Shown piece by piece: positions 11,236 through 23,396 of a stretch of DNA of 64,000 bases; position 1 is the first letter of the stretch, and each line of letters opens with the position of its first letter. The stretch comes from Megalonaias nervosa. Lineage: Eukaryota > Mollusca > Bivalvia > Unionida > Unionidae. The notes beneath the pieces were generated by a model. It saw nothing but the letters and a program-made list of their open reading frames with translations. It was not told the origin of the DNA and searched no databases. A program made the position numbers and the translations under genes. The stretch spans positions 62,001-126,000 of the forward strand of contig JAECUM010004982.1 in assembly GCA_016617855.1 (NCBI GenBank), read 5' to 3'.

Positions 11236-11288
11236 ACTTTGATCGATGAAAAGTATTTTCTACTGACAAAAATATCCTAATTAACAAA

Positions 11289-11423
11289 ATGACGATGAAA
11301 GATTTATTTGAAGGTCGACGTCGACTAAGTGGCAGAATAAAGTTCTGTCTCTATCATTACCATAATGAAATATTTCTGACATCTGGAGTTGAGACATTAA
11401 CAATAGGTGAAGAAGTTGTGTGA
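11289..11423 (+). CDS. Small ORF near the presumed end of element 1
   Basis: A 44-residue ATG ORF (MTMKDLFEGRRRLSGRIKFC). It contains a short basic stretch and no recognised domain. It is the last plausible element-1 frame; beyond it the sequence takes on host character. It may be the N-terminus of a truncated gene. Confidence 0.25.
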   Translation: MTMKDLFEGRRRLSGRIKFCLYHYHNEIFLTSGVETLTIGEEVV

Positions 11424-14400
11424 AATTTTGTCTAACTTTATAAAATAATAAAGCCAACCGCAGCGTGGTCAGTGTAAGCTATTTTGCCTCACTAACCCAA
11501 GTACTATTAAAAAATGAGATAGAGGTCTCAAAAATGAACATTTGTATTTGTTTTGAAAGAAATAGAGGTCAATGAGCCAGAAACCTTCTTTCGTTGTACT
11601 ACAATAATAAGGTTACTATATATGCAGAAGTCCGGTTCTCTCTGTGGATGATAGGCAAGATGTCTACATGTCCGATGTTTACCTGATAAAGAGAATTAAA
11701 CACTTCTAGGTATGATAATTGTTGCCATGAATGGGGGCAAGGGCTGAGGGAATATAGTGTTTTGATTGTAGCATGTTGGGTGGGGTATTTTGCACGTTAA
11801 GTAATATCTGTGCAACCCAAAATATAAAATTTAAACAGTTACCATTTACAGAGTAATTATTGTAGTGCTAGCTTAATCTAATTAGCTTTAAATATCACTC
11901 AGCTGTTCTTGGCAGCAAAAGTAATCCGACATGCCACACCGGACTAGAACTGATATAATACACCAACTGCTCGTTGCTGTTATGCCTTCACTAGGATTTA
12001 AGTTCTATGAGAAAAATGCTCTCGGGGCAGTCTTGTCTCCTCTTCACAACTGTACTGATGTCGTGTAATTAATAAATGCTGAAGTTATCCTTCGATAAAA
12101 AATAATTTCCTAGCTGTGTTTTATGACATTATACGTCAGATTTAATTACTTAGTTATCTGCCACCATGTTTAATGCTGATGACCTGTCATGATTTTTATG
12201 TACTACAAATTTCATTTTCTGCATGTATCAAAACTTCATATTTTGCATTTTAGTTGGCTTATGCCTCTCTTACTTAATTTTAAATTATTTGTGTACTGAG
12301 GAATTTTAACAACTTCCTGTCATTTAAATACCCCGTTCTGAAGTAACACATCTATCTACAGATGGTCATCTTGACCTTTTACTAATTTATTGCATAATAT
12401 GACAAGGCTGACAGTATATTTCAATCATAAATTGAAGAGAGATATATAGTTATAGCAAACAGGTTAACGCTTGATTATACAGATTTATTTAAATATTTTT
12501 TTCTGATTATCTTAAATGGAGCTCAAATACTTGTCTGAGATGCACCAGTTTTATTGTTTGTATGCATGTACTGCTGCATATTTTAATATTCACTGATGAA
12601 AGCTTAGTCAAGCAGAACTGTGCGCACTGTTTACTTATGCATTCTTTTACCATACATAGGTCTGTCAAGTAAATCAAAGATAGATATAGGACACATGGTA
12701 TTAATTAAATGGACAAATGGGAACCAGTCTATTTATGGGTGAAGATAAAATAGTGTACATGTGGGATTGGCTGGCCATGACTGCGTGATAAATGAAATTT
12801 TATTAAAAGGAATCTTTACTGAGCTTATAGTATTTGCGACTGAAAAAATCTGAGACAATGTTTTATTAATGAGATTTCAGTCCTTTTACAAGCTTGACCT
12901 TAGAACACTCATTACTAAAATTGACACCTGATATTTTTGGTGTGGGATTGAAAATACATGCAGATAAAAAAAATCTTACAGCTTTTTCTATAAAACAGTT
13001 TGCATCAAGAATGGGTTATACTGAGAAATATAGGTTTGATCATGGATTTTAAGAAATTTAAAGCCATTAATTTATCATATAAAGGTGTTTCCTTAAGTTT
13101 ACAATGGGAGGTGAATTATTACAGTGATACCTATATTGTATGATGGCGGCTTTGTCATTTGATCTCAACTGTGTACAGAATTCTTGTAACCCATGGCTAT
13201 GTATTGCACAAAGTTTGTCTGGTATTGCACACATGGGTATTACCTGAGTGTATAATACTAGGGATGTAGGACTTCACTAACAGTTGTTAGACTTGTCTTC
13301 CCACCAATCCTAATCTTTGGTGTTGGTGTCCAGACTGTCCAGAGTTTGCTTTTGCAATATCGAATATCTATTTCAAGGTATATCAATGTTGTACATTGTG
13401 CAGCGGATTGCAGGCTTCCACAACTTTTTTTCCTATGTCCTTCAGATCTATATGTAATTTGGAATTGCCACTGCTGTAATATGACAGGCATATAGGGGAA
13501 GAAAAAAAAAACATCAGTAAGGATTTTTTTTCTACAATTAGTGCAATTTTCATTGTTGTCAATTTCATAATTAAAAAATTTAACCTTCTGACACCTGTAA
13601 ATTCAGTAAAATCTGGTTGGTATATGCGGTCCTTTTTACAGTCAGAAACATGAAGTTATTATATTTGGTACAGGTATTTAGACACCATAAATGGTTTGAC
13701 CTATATTACTAGGAAGTGGCCAAATATAACTACATCCACATAGATTTATATTTAGAGCTTAAGTACAGTCATGACAAGAAGATTAAGAGAAACAGCACTT
13801 TCAAAGACTGGAAATAAAAGCATATATTAATGAAAATATATAGATATTTTTATGAAAATAAGATAAATTTTTAAGCCAAGTCAATTATATTAACAGGAAA
13901 ATTAGAAACTGATCCATAGCTTACATTTAAAAGAATGTTCACTTACCGTTTGAAGTCTTAGATTTCAGTCAGAGTGTATGATATTCCAATTGTTGAGGAC
14001 TGAGATGTGTCCTAGCTAGCTTTGTTATCAAATTCAGAATTATAGATGGTGCACTTGTTGTAGTGGGAAATTACCACTATGGTCAGAAATGTTCCTTCCA
14101 ATGATATATATCTCGGCATTTCTTTTAGTGTTTTCGTCATGCTGGAAATATCTTTTTCAGACATTGTAGCAGCATAGTAGTAGTAAAATAGGAATTTGAG
14201 ATTCTTTTTACTTTTCTGGGTACACCCCTTCTATTCCCTATGACTTTGCCCATTTTGCACACTCAAGTTCAATGCAAGATGTATAAACAGGAGAAATCAT
14301 TGTTGGTGGAATTGCCAGTTTAGCAATTTATGAAATAGAATTGTCATGCAAGCCATGACTAACTTTACGTGTGTGAGTGTGTACGATCTCAATAATAATT

Positions 14401-14580
14401 TCAGCGAGTTATTTAGCTAGAAAGAACCACTGCATTAGAATTAACTATTGCATTTGAAAATAATAGGTCATGGATGACAATTTTAAAGTGGATTCATTTT
14501 TACATTATCAACAATGGAGGGTGCATTATGTTTTATTTTTGCTAAAGACCGTTAAGTTTGTTCATGAGTTTTTTCACCTA
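11424..14580. other. Host intergenic DNA, no gene seen
   Basis: AT-rich sequence with short random ORFs only. I see no coding pattern, RNA gene or clear repeat. The element-1 boundary is presumably near the left edge of this interval. Confidence 0.5.
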
Positions 14581-14895
14581 ATTGCTTACCGCTCTAGTTG
14601 CTTAAGTGGTCAGAGTGTCGCATCGGATGCAGCAGGTTGCGGGTTCGAACCCCGGCCGATTCATACCAAAAACTCATAAAAATGGTACTGCTAGCATCTG
14701 CCTCGCTTGGCGCTCAAGATTAAGAAGTTAGTGTTAGGACTGGTCGACCTGGTGTCAGAATAATATGACTGGGTGGGACATGATGCCACATGTCTACGGC
14801 ATGATGCCCCAGTGCTAGACATCGCTATAAATTGCCACACTTCAGACATCGTAGCGATATCACTAAAATTGTTAAAACTACGTTAAAAATCTAAA

Positions 14896-14896
<1 letters not shown>
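14581..14896 (+). mobile_element. tRNA-derived SINE, full-length copy
   Basis: A Pol III-type head includes an A-box-like TTGCTTAAGTGGTCAGAGTG and a B-box GCGGGTTCGAACCCC. A unique body follows, and the copy ends in a (CA)n tail. A second, 5'-truncated copy with the same body and tail lies at 57,946-58,223. Acceptor-stem pairing is absent, so it is a SINE and not a tRNA gene. Confidence 0.75.

Positions 14897-14959
<63 letters not shown>
14897..14959. repeat. (CA)n microsatellite at SINE tail
   Basis: About 31 uninterrupted CA units directly follow the SINE body, as in the second copy of the family. Confidence 0.95.
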
Positions 14960-14961
<2 letters not shown>

Positions 14962-14974
14962 ACCTACTTGCTGA

Positions 14975-15060
14975 ATGTCTGCATGGCCTAGTCGGTCAGT
15001 TTGTCTTACTCTTGATGGAGACATTCCAGATTAGAATCATGCCAGCGGAAGATTATAATT
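14975..15060 (+). repeat. Possible second tRNA-like SINE fragment
   Basis: CATGGCCTAGTCGGTCAG resembles a Pol III A-box, and a degenerate B-box-like stretch (AGATTAGAATC) follows about 40 bases later. It is too degraded to classify. Confidence 0.25.
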
Positions 15061-15534
15061 TTTTTGATTGAGAAAACAAGTATTTTCACTGTGGTGGCTG
15101 TTTAATCTTAAACCGCGGAAACACTTAGGCCATGAAGGATGAAATCGACAAAAGTCTTGCACAGATTTTCAAGAAGTTTAATGATTACACCTTGAGAAGG
15201 TTCATGATTATCTCTTTCCAGATGAGCGGAAATTCATGTTAAGGTCTCCCGATACAAGTCTTTTAGTGCATAATTAAATAGCACAATTGAAAATAATGTC
15301 ATATCACGAAGTCAAGTTTGGTGTTAGGAAAAGCTAACTTGTAATAATAAAGAGCATAATAAGATAATAGTGTGGGGTCATGTTAAAAAAATTTCCTGAC
15401 ACTCCTGACCAGAAATATCGCATATTAATAACCCAAATGTAACAAGATCAGTTCAAGATAGCCAGAAAACCTGGATAATATTAAAGCTGCCAATCTCAGA
15501 GGTGGCACAAATGTAAAATAGCGGTGGAATGTGA

Positions 15535-15756
15535 ATGTTTCTATTCCTCGTGGCGATTCCAGCGCTCTTGGCGGCAGCTGCTACCACGGATGCAAAAGCA
15601 GCTGGCTTAGCGGACACACAAGGAAGCCACATCCCGGAGACCCTGAAAAAGGTGTTCGTAGGACGTATAACGTCTACATTGAAAGGAAAATGTCTTCGAA
15701 TATTAGAGTGGACTTGGGACCAAGGACCAAGATATTCGGTTATGACCTCACTGTGA
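15535..15756 (+). CDS. Small ORF with a signal-peptide-like start; possible host exon
   Basis: The ATG ORF encodes 73 residues. Residues 1-20 are strongly hydrophobic (MFLFLVAIPALLAAAATTD), with a plausible cleavage site near AKA-AG. The rest is short, with a single Cys and no known domain. The stretch is more GC-rich and codon-like than its surroundings, and a second frame (15531-15917) is open over the same bases. It could be a first exon of a secreted protein gene or chance. No promoter or splice sites were recognised with confidence. Confidence 0.25.
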   Translation: MFLFLVAIPALLAAAATTDAKAAGLADTQGSHIPETLKKVFVGRITSTLKGKCLRILEWTWDQGPRYSVMTSL

Positions 15757-15765
15757 CAGCTATGG

Positions 15766-15766
<1 letters not shown>

Positions 15767-15834
<68 letters not shown>
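15767..15834. repeat. (TA)n microsatellite
   Basis: Uninterrupted TA repeat of 34 units. Confidence 0.95.
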
Positions 15835-15837
<3 letters not shown>

Positions 15838-16086
15838 ATTATTTTAAAATCTTATTCACATTTTCCTACATGAAAACTCGTTTTCTAACAAGTACATTTG
15901 TTTATGTTATTCTCTGATACATTCCAGTTACAAGCAAAATCACATGAAATGATAATGTCGTTGTAAAAACAATGTATTAAGAAATATTTATGTTTCGTAC
16001 TGGGAATATCAGAGTGGAAACCGAAACATTCCGTAACAAAAATAATATTTTTTCATCAAACACATTCATTCTCATTAATTTTCCGT

Positions 16087-16889
16087 TGTAATCAAGGGTG
16101 TTTCAGTGATTGTTGGGTGAATAGGTTGTAATCAATGGTGTTTCAGTGACAGTTGGGTGAATAGGTTGTAATCAATGGTGTTTCAGTGACAGTTGGGTGA
16201 ATAGGTTGTAATTAGTGGTGTTTCAGTGATAGTTGGGTGAATAGGTTGTAATCAGTGGTGTTTCAGTGATTGTTGGGTGAATAGGTTGTAATCAGTGGTG
16301 TTTCAGTGATAGTTGGGTGAAAAGGTTGTAATCAATGGTGTTTCAGTGATTGTTGGGTGAATAGGTTGTAATCAGTGGTGTTTCAGTGATAGTTGGGTGA
16401 ATAGGTTGTAATCAATGGTGTTTCAGTGATAGTTGCGTGAATAGGTTGTAATCAGTGGTGTTTCAGTGATAGTTGGGTGAATAGGTTGTAATCAATGGTG
16501 TTTCAGTGATTGTTGGGTGAATAGGTTGTAATCAGTGGTGTTTCAGTGATAGTTGGGTGAATAGGTTGTAATCAATGGTGTTTCAGTGATAGTTGCATGA
16601 ATAAGTTGTAATCAATGGTGTTTCAGTGATAGTTGCGTGATTAGGTTGTAATCAGTGGTGTTTCAGTGATAGTTGGGTGAATAGGTTGTAATCAATGGTG
16701 TTTCAGTGATTGTTGGGTGAATAGGTTGTAATCAATGGTGTTTCAGTGATAGTTGCGTAAATAGGTTGTAATCAATGGTGTTTCAGTGATAGTTGCGTGA
16801 ATAGGTTGTAGTCAATGGTGTTTCAGTGATAATTGCGTGAATAGGTTGTAATCAATGGTGTTTCAGTGATAGTTGCGTGAATAGGTTGC
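16087..16889. repeat. 40-bp minisatellite, about 20 copies
   Basis: The unit GTAATCARTGGTGTTTCAGT followed by GATAGTTGGGTGAATAGGTT recurs every 40 bases. Units differ at a few positions (ATCAATGG or ATCAGTGG; GGGTGA or GCGTGA), forming alternating subtypes. This implies higher-order amplification. No spacers, so not a CRISPR array. Confidence 0.95.
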
Positions 16890-17970
16890 AATTTTGCCAA
16901 TGATCTGAAGGAGGATTCCTTTTTTTATTTCCAAGGATGCATTTTTATGCTGACTTTACCTGTTTAACGTTTTCCCCAACATTACAAGTATATCACAGCT
17001 AGAAGTGCATTGCCATGGAAGAAACCAGGCTTAAATTCGCACAGTTTTGTTTTGCTAATATTCTTTTTTTTTTTAAGAAAGCAAGTTATACTTTAAATAG
17101 TGTTAGTGTTAATATTATGTGAAAAGAGGAATAACAAAACAAAATTACTTAATACAAACATGAAATACTGACCCTTTTTAGAATCGAGTACGGTATAGAC
17201 TTGTCATCAATATGTGATTACAAAAATATGAAGTCGAAGTTGACATATAATGCCATGGTAGTACATAAATAAGCATGGAAATAACAGATCAAAAGAGAAA
17301 TTAGAACTCTGATATATAAGCCCTGTATTACTCCCACTTGGCTTTTGGAGGAAATTGTAGAGGAGCAGGACGTAGGAGTAAAAATTGCATGTTTGCTACA
17401 CCTTAGATCACTCAGACCCGATTTCCACCCAGTAAATCTGGCTTCTAGTGTGGACGATAATATCAGCTTCTGAAGCTGATTTTATTAACAAAGATTTGAA
17501 GTGAGAAAAATATACTTTGGTTTTTATCAACACATTATTTTTCTTCTGCTTTGATATCACGGAAAGAAATGTTCTTTATTGTTTTCTACATTTTAAACGC
17601 TGTCACAATGGCCAACATTTTGTAATCACGATCACTTTGGCATTAACTTATTTACGAAATATTTCGTAGAGGCGGTCTTTGTAATCGTTAATGACTTTCT
17701 GATTGTCAAAAAATTTTGATAAATCAATAACTGAAGACATAAATCTTATCTTTTTGAGTTGCCTTGTGTTTATATATATTGAAGGGGGTGTAATTCGTCC
17801 TTTTACCCGACTTCTTTTCGCCTCAGTAACGGCTAGGCGCGCGTATGATTTTCCCTAAAAGCAGGCCCCAATGATAGCATCGTAAAGGTATGGAAAAAAG
17901 TTATAAAGTGTCACATCTGAAAAGATTTTCGCGCATTCCGCGAAAACGTAATGCATAAACACTAACGCAG

Positions 17971-17973
<3 letters not shown>
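16890..17973. other. Host DNA, no gene seen
   Basis: AT-rich sequence without a convincing ORF, repeat or RNA gene. Confidence 0.5.

Positions 17974-18053
<80 letters not shown>
17974..18053. repeat. (CT)n microsatellite
   Basis: About 40 CT units. Confidence 0.95.
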
Positions 18054-18057
<4 letters not shown>

Positions 18058-21000
18058 TATTAGTCCAATAACTGCGGGTCAGTATGTTATATTTTTTGCA
18101 TAACCACAAAATCTTGAGCATGTGCTAAGAGTTTGCTCCTAAATCCTGCTGGGAAAATGTATAATTTATATATTATTATTATTCATGTGGTACCAGTTTT
18201 CGTGCATTCTTCAGACTACGAATATAAAGACCTGGCGAACAGTTATATATCTTTGGTGCAAACAGTACCTCATTACAATCAGAGGCATACACACGAGTTC
18301 ATACACTGACAAAAAGTCTTCTTTTTTTTGCAAAAGCTTGGAATTTGATAACGAAGAAAATTTAAGAAGTCACATTGTTATGGACAGATATGGAGGTTTT
18401 TTGTTTGGATTTTTTGGAGGGGGAGGGTTGTTTCTTTAACGTGGGCTTCATTAATATTAAAGGGAACAGCAGTTTACTGCTATTCCCCCAAAACAGTAAC
18501 AAAGAAATAGTATTATACATATCCACAGGCTGGCTGTGGACCAACATCTGTTCTCCCTATGTATGCCGGAGACCTATTGAAGCATAAATGTTCACTGTAT
18601 TTGATTTCCTGTCTTTAAAAAATAATACTAATTTTGCGGGATGGTGTGATTTTTTTTTTTTTTTTTTTAAATTAATTAAAAAATGGAGGAAAATAGAATT
18701 TTGTGGTAATACTATTATTTTCACTCTTCTAAGCCGACAGAAATGTGAGTTACTTTTTTCACAGGCACAATTGGAAACAGAAAATCGTTTAAAATCCTAA
18801 GTCGCCAGTTGTATTGTGTTAATAAGATTGCGTCAGACATTGCTTATTTGCAGCAAATCGCCGTCGCTCTGTGATGAGTGATACAGCTTTTAGAGACAGA
18901 TTTTAATATTTTATGCAAACTCAGTTCAAATCCAGAATGTGATTAGCAATGCATATGGCGAGTACCGGGTAAAATGTCATCAACGCATTAGTTTCGTCTC
19001 GTCTGTCAGCGAATTAAACACATAGCGATTATAATACTCACAATTTCCTCAGAAATAAATTATTTTCCTATCGACTTTGTGCATGTATGATTCGATGTAA
19101 GATCGTTTAAGTTTCCTAAGCCAGCTGGTAAGCATCTACTCTATGCCATCACCTGACGGTGGCGGAGAATTCCAGCTTTTCGATAATCAGTTGACTCTGA
19201 CCCTACACCCCAACATAAATGTCCAAATATCAAACATGAGGCGGGAAGGGTTGGAGGAAACTCGGATTACGATTTATGGAGAAAATTCATAGATATACGA
19301 AATACAAAACTTTGATGGAGTATCAAAAGTGAGAAAGAAGATATCCTTTATGGTATTTCAGAGAAATCTTACAGTTATTGAATTACGAATTAAATGCCAA
19401 ATAATCCTAGAATAGCAGACTCAAGTCCTAATAATTTAAAGTCCTTAATAAAATTCGGTAAAAGTCCAAATTAAATCCAAAACGGAAGGTGATGATGTGT
19501 CTGTGGTACCTCGTAGAGTGTTGATATGTCAACAGTCTTTTGTTGAATCACAGTAATATAATTCCAGGTTTGAATTCACTATATCCAGAGAAAATAATCA
19601 CTTGAATTCAATAATTTGAAGAAAATAGATTCCAGCCCGTATAAATGCTGGACACAACATATAATACAACTTGATTGTGCTAGAACTTTGAACACAAATG
19701 AAAAATCCTTTTAGTAGAAAGATTATATAGCTCTCTACTTGACCTCAGGTCACAATTTGCATTTTCTAAACAAAACTATTGGCTAATGGAAAATAACCTT
19801 CTAGAATGATCCTGATGTTTACAAAATAAAAATGTTAGGTATAATTAGAAACCTATTACTAAAATTAAAATATTGAACCTGGATTATGTCACGTACACTA
19901 AGGAAATTCCAAAACCTAGGCCCAGACCCAAATAAATATATTTACTTCTTTTATTAATAATGATCATGATATTAAGCCCATACACATAGAAAATATTTTA
20001 GCTATGTAATAGTTGTTTACAAAATAAAATATTTTTTTTAAAAAAAGTCAATTCAGGTCAAGCAGAAACTAAACTCAATTTTGGACAGTGTCAAGTCGAA
20101 CATTCATTGTTACATTATAATAGCATGTAATGAAAAAAAAAAAAACTAATTTAAAAATAACTAACAAACAATGCAAATTAAATATACATAATAATGGGAA
20201 CAAAATGAGTTAAATGTCATTTCTTTTTTTTCTTATTCTAATCTGGGCGTTAACATTTGCGTTGCTTAGCAACTCACTAAATGTGTATGTATTTATATCT
20301 TTCAGATACGTCTTACTTATATATTGTTTTTCTGTTTCACAAACATATTGACATGGTACTAAAATACACCACTTATATCTTGTGAGGCACACACTTCGCA
20401 TTTTCTTTCAGATATATTCAAATTTACCAACCTTCCTGTTTCAACTGGAAACCTATGCTCGATTATACAGAACGTTGTTATAATTAGTAAATACTTATCT
20501 TGTATCTATGTTAAGAACTGTTCACAATTAAGAGATTGTTTTAAATATCCGTGAAATTCTTTTTGAGGCATGAAATACACTAGACTGACAAGTGTGTATA
20601 TATTTATTTTTCAAGCAATCACTGTAGATAATGACTGAGATGACCATAAATTACGCAGTCCTAAATCAAACTGAATTTGTCTGATAATGGAAAGTCATTT
20701 AAAAATGCATACACAAGCAGCAGCATAATGTGAAATACAACATTTACTGTGGGGCACGTTATTTTAAAAATAACACTTACCTTACGAAATCAGTGGTGAT
20801 TAGTGATGTGGTCATATATGTATATGTTGCAGTACGAAACAATGTCACAACGATCCTAAAGTTCTTTCACCTAAATTATCAACCTTTTTAAAATCAAATT
20901 TTGCCAAGACGAGAATCTATTTCCGGTCAGATAGTTCTCATTTTTGTACAGCAGTCCATATTGCGTGCTCAAATTAAATGCAACTTTAATGTTTCCATCA

Positions 21001-21865
21001 TAAAATAATTTGCGGGGTAAGTTTGTAAAAATAGTTGTAGGGTTACGGTAATTGATCCTTTTGGGAGAACCTTTGCGTTAATTTGAATTTCGAATAAGTT
21101 TGAATAACAACATCGTTTTGGTTATGGTATAGCATGCACGTCACAAATGTTTTTTAAACGTTGCAGACTTAGTATTTTCAGTATCTCTAAGTTTTCTCCG
21201 AAATAATAAATGAAATCACATTTCTCGGTTGTTCTGTCCTCTCAAAGTTAATACTTCATATCTCTGAATTTTTCTCCATACATCAGTGGGAACCAATTAA
21301 TTAATAATGCATTTAGGCTTCCGTCTAGACGTAGGGATTTAAGCAATCAATTCAATTAACCATGAATAATACATTTTGTCATGATAATTATGAGGACTCA
21401 ACACCAAACCGAACCAAACTGGTCGTATTTTCGTTCAGTTGAAATATCCTTGAGTGGAACACATGCCAGCTATATAGTGTGTTCACAATATCACTGTACT
21501 TGCAATGAATATAAACGGCACATCAATTTTTAAAGTTAGGAATGTCATAGTAATGCATGTTCTGAATGGTCTCGATTTCACTGTGTTTTGCACAGTTCAT
21601 TGATTTGCACTTTTGCTTGTTAACGAAATATTCTGTACCCATTGTAGTGTAATCCCAAATGAACACCAGTATTGTGTATAAGTATCGGGAACGTCCATGG
21701 ACATTTATGGATAAGTTTGAAAATTGAAAACGTCTAGCAAGAACTATATACTGCAACCTGCACAAGTGTTTTATCTACACCTGTACTAATTTGTTTTATG
21801 GCAATTGCATTGTTATTTGAGTATTTGTTATTGTGATTGAGTGATTGACCGATTCTCCTACAATT
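18054..21865. other. Host DNA; part of a dispersed repeat near 19,400-19,950
   Basis: No gene is visible. Around 19,500-19,620 the sequence TGTCAACAGTCTTTTGTTGA and its surroundings match the dispersed repeat at 56,060-56,140, so an old interspersed element covers part of this interval. The rest shows nothing recognisable. Confidence 0.4.
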
Positions 21866-21933
21866 AAACTTGAGTGTGACATAAACTTGAGTGTGACATA
21901 AACTTCAGTGTGACATAAACTTCAGTGTGACAT
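21866..21933. repeat. 17-bp tandem repeat, four copies
   Basis: AAACTTGAGTGTGACAT repeats four times; the last two copies carry TTCAG in place of TTGAG. Confidence 0.9.
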
Positions 21934-22065
21934 AATAAGTTTCAGAATAGTGCACCTCAGACAAACGAGCTGTTGATAAACTGGCCTGATTGTCATTGAT
22001 TATTTTGTTGACGAAAAAGAGTAATGTCTTTGTTCAATAATACATGTATAAATCGTCTCGCTTCT

Positions 22066-22067
<2 letters not shown>

Positions 22068-22145
<78 letters not shown>
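22068..22145. repeat. (CT)n microsatellite
   Basis: About 39 CT units. Confidence 0.95.
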
Positions 22146-22148
<3 letters not shown>

Positions 22149-23396
22149 TAAATTCAATGTTGAAAATAGGTTCGACTGTGTTTATCATTGACGTGTATTT
22201 CGTCGTTTTCAAGCTGATTTTGGTAAATAAAGCGATGATGAATACAGCATTGTTTCTATTGAACTGGCAGTGTTTTATATCAATCTTGACACAAAATAAC
22301 ATGATACTTAAACATAAAAATACGTATGCAACAAATGTAAAGCATAAAACACAACATATTTAAGTGAACGGAACTAGCTATAGCTACAACAATGACGGCA
22401 TTGATGTCTGACGATATATTCTTGACGTTCTGTAAATCCAGAAGTGAATTGCAGGGATCAAACAGATTATTGATAGTACAGATGTACATAAAGTTAATTT
22501 TCTAATAATACTTACAAACAGTTTATCTTTTTCCATTGTTTTTGAAGCTAATAATAAGAAAGATACAGATTAATGTTAAAATACTTCTACAGCTCCCTTT
22601 CCAGGTCACCTAAATCATACAGTTAGCAATTCAAAGTACATTGTAAAGGTGTTTTGTGTCGCTGACTGTTATTGTTACTTGATTGTTATTGTACAGGGAA
22701 TGCACGGCCATTTTAAAATAGTTTTCTGATCCACCGGTCGCGTTCTGCGTAAAACATATCTGCAATAGACAAAAGACTATACGAGTTGGAGTGTCTAGTA
22801 CAGATATGGTATGTAGGCTGGTCTCGTAGAAAATTATCTGAGGTTTCTGTTCCATCTCTAAAATCCTATGTTAATTTGGAGGCAGAGAAAGTGTAACAAT
22901 ACCTGATTGACACTACTGTGTTTGTTGACAGATTGGTGTTTGATTTATTCATATTTATTTATACTATTTGATGAGACTTCCTTCACAGTAAAAGTATGGA
23001 TGCAAACATAATGCATGATCTGTAAACCAAAGTTATCAAATCATTAATGGAAGAAGCATAAAAGCACATTTAATGCATATATCAGTTTATGATCTTTTTG
23101 CTCATATTGTCGCAAATCTTTCGATTGCAGTGATGGAAGACATTGCTGAAATGAAACGTTTCTTATTGGGACTAATGTTTGACTTCAAGCTATGTATTGG
23201 AGTTATTTGCTTCTAAATTGGTTCGGTCGTAATTCGATGTCACTATAACACGGTATGTAATAAATTGTTCAAGTGTTCTTTCCTATCTTGAACACTAAGT
23301 ATGATATAATTGGGACGGTATCCTTTGTTCAATAAAACCTGTTACGATTATATGCTCTTAAACTGAATAACAGAACAAGCAGACATGCACGTTTCA
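22146..23396. other. Host DNA, no gene seen
   Basis: Only short ORFs without coding character. Confidence 0.5.

Larger units (their letters stand above)
1..11423. mobile_element. Polinton/Maverick-like endogenous virus remnant, partial (element 1)
   Basis: This AT-rich block contains remnants of the full Polinton morphogenesis set: integrase, adenain-like protease, basic core proteins, major capsid, pVI-like protein, penton-like protein and packaging ATPase. All are on the minus strand from 7,554 down to 647. A fibre-like gene and four unknown genes lie on the plus strand from 7,634. Almost every gene carries frameshifts or stops, so the copy is old. The left part lies outside the window. 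The right boundary is placed after the last small ORF and is approximate; I found no terminal repeat because the partner end is not visible. It is a different lineage from the element at 27,866-49,070, judging by base composition, gene order and the fibre gene. Confidence 0.85.

Noticed and set aside
14590..14665. Functional tRNA gene
   Set aside because: A- and B-boxes are present, but there is no acceptor-stem pairing, and the sequence continues into a SINE body shared with another copy.
16087..16889. Regular 40-bp repeats as a CRISPR array
   Set aside because: Units are contiguous with no unique spacers, and the sequence is eukaryotic; it is a minisatellite.
17855..18121. Glu/Arg-repeat ORFs at CT tracts (also 22,000-22,302)
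   Set aside because: Direct translations of (CT)n microsatellites.
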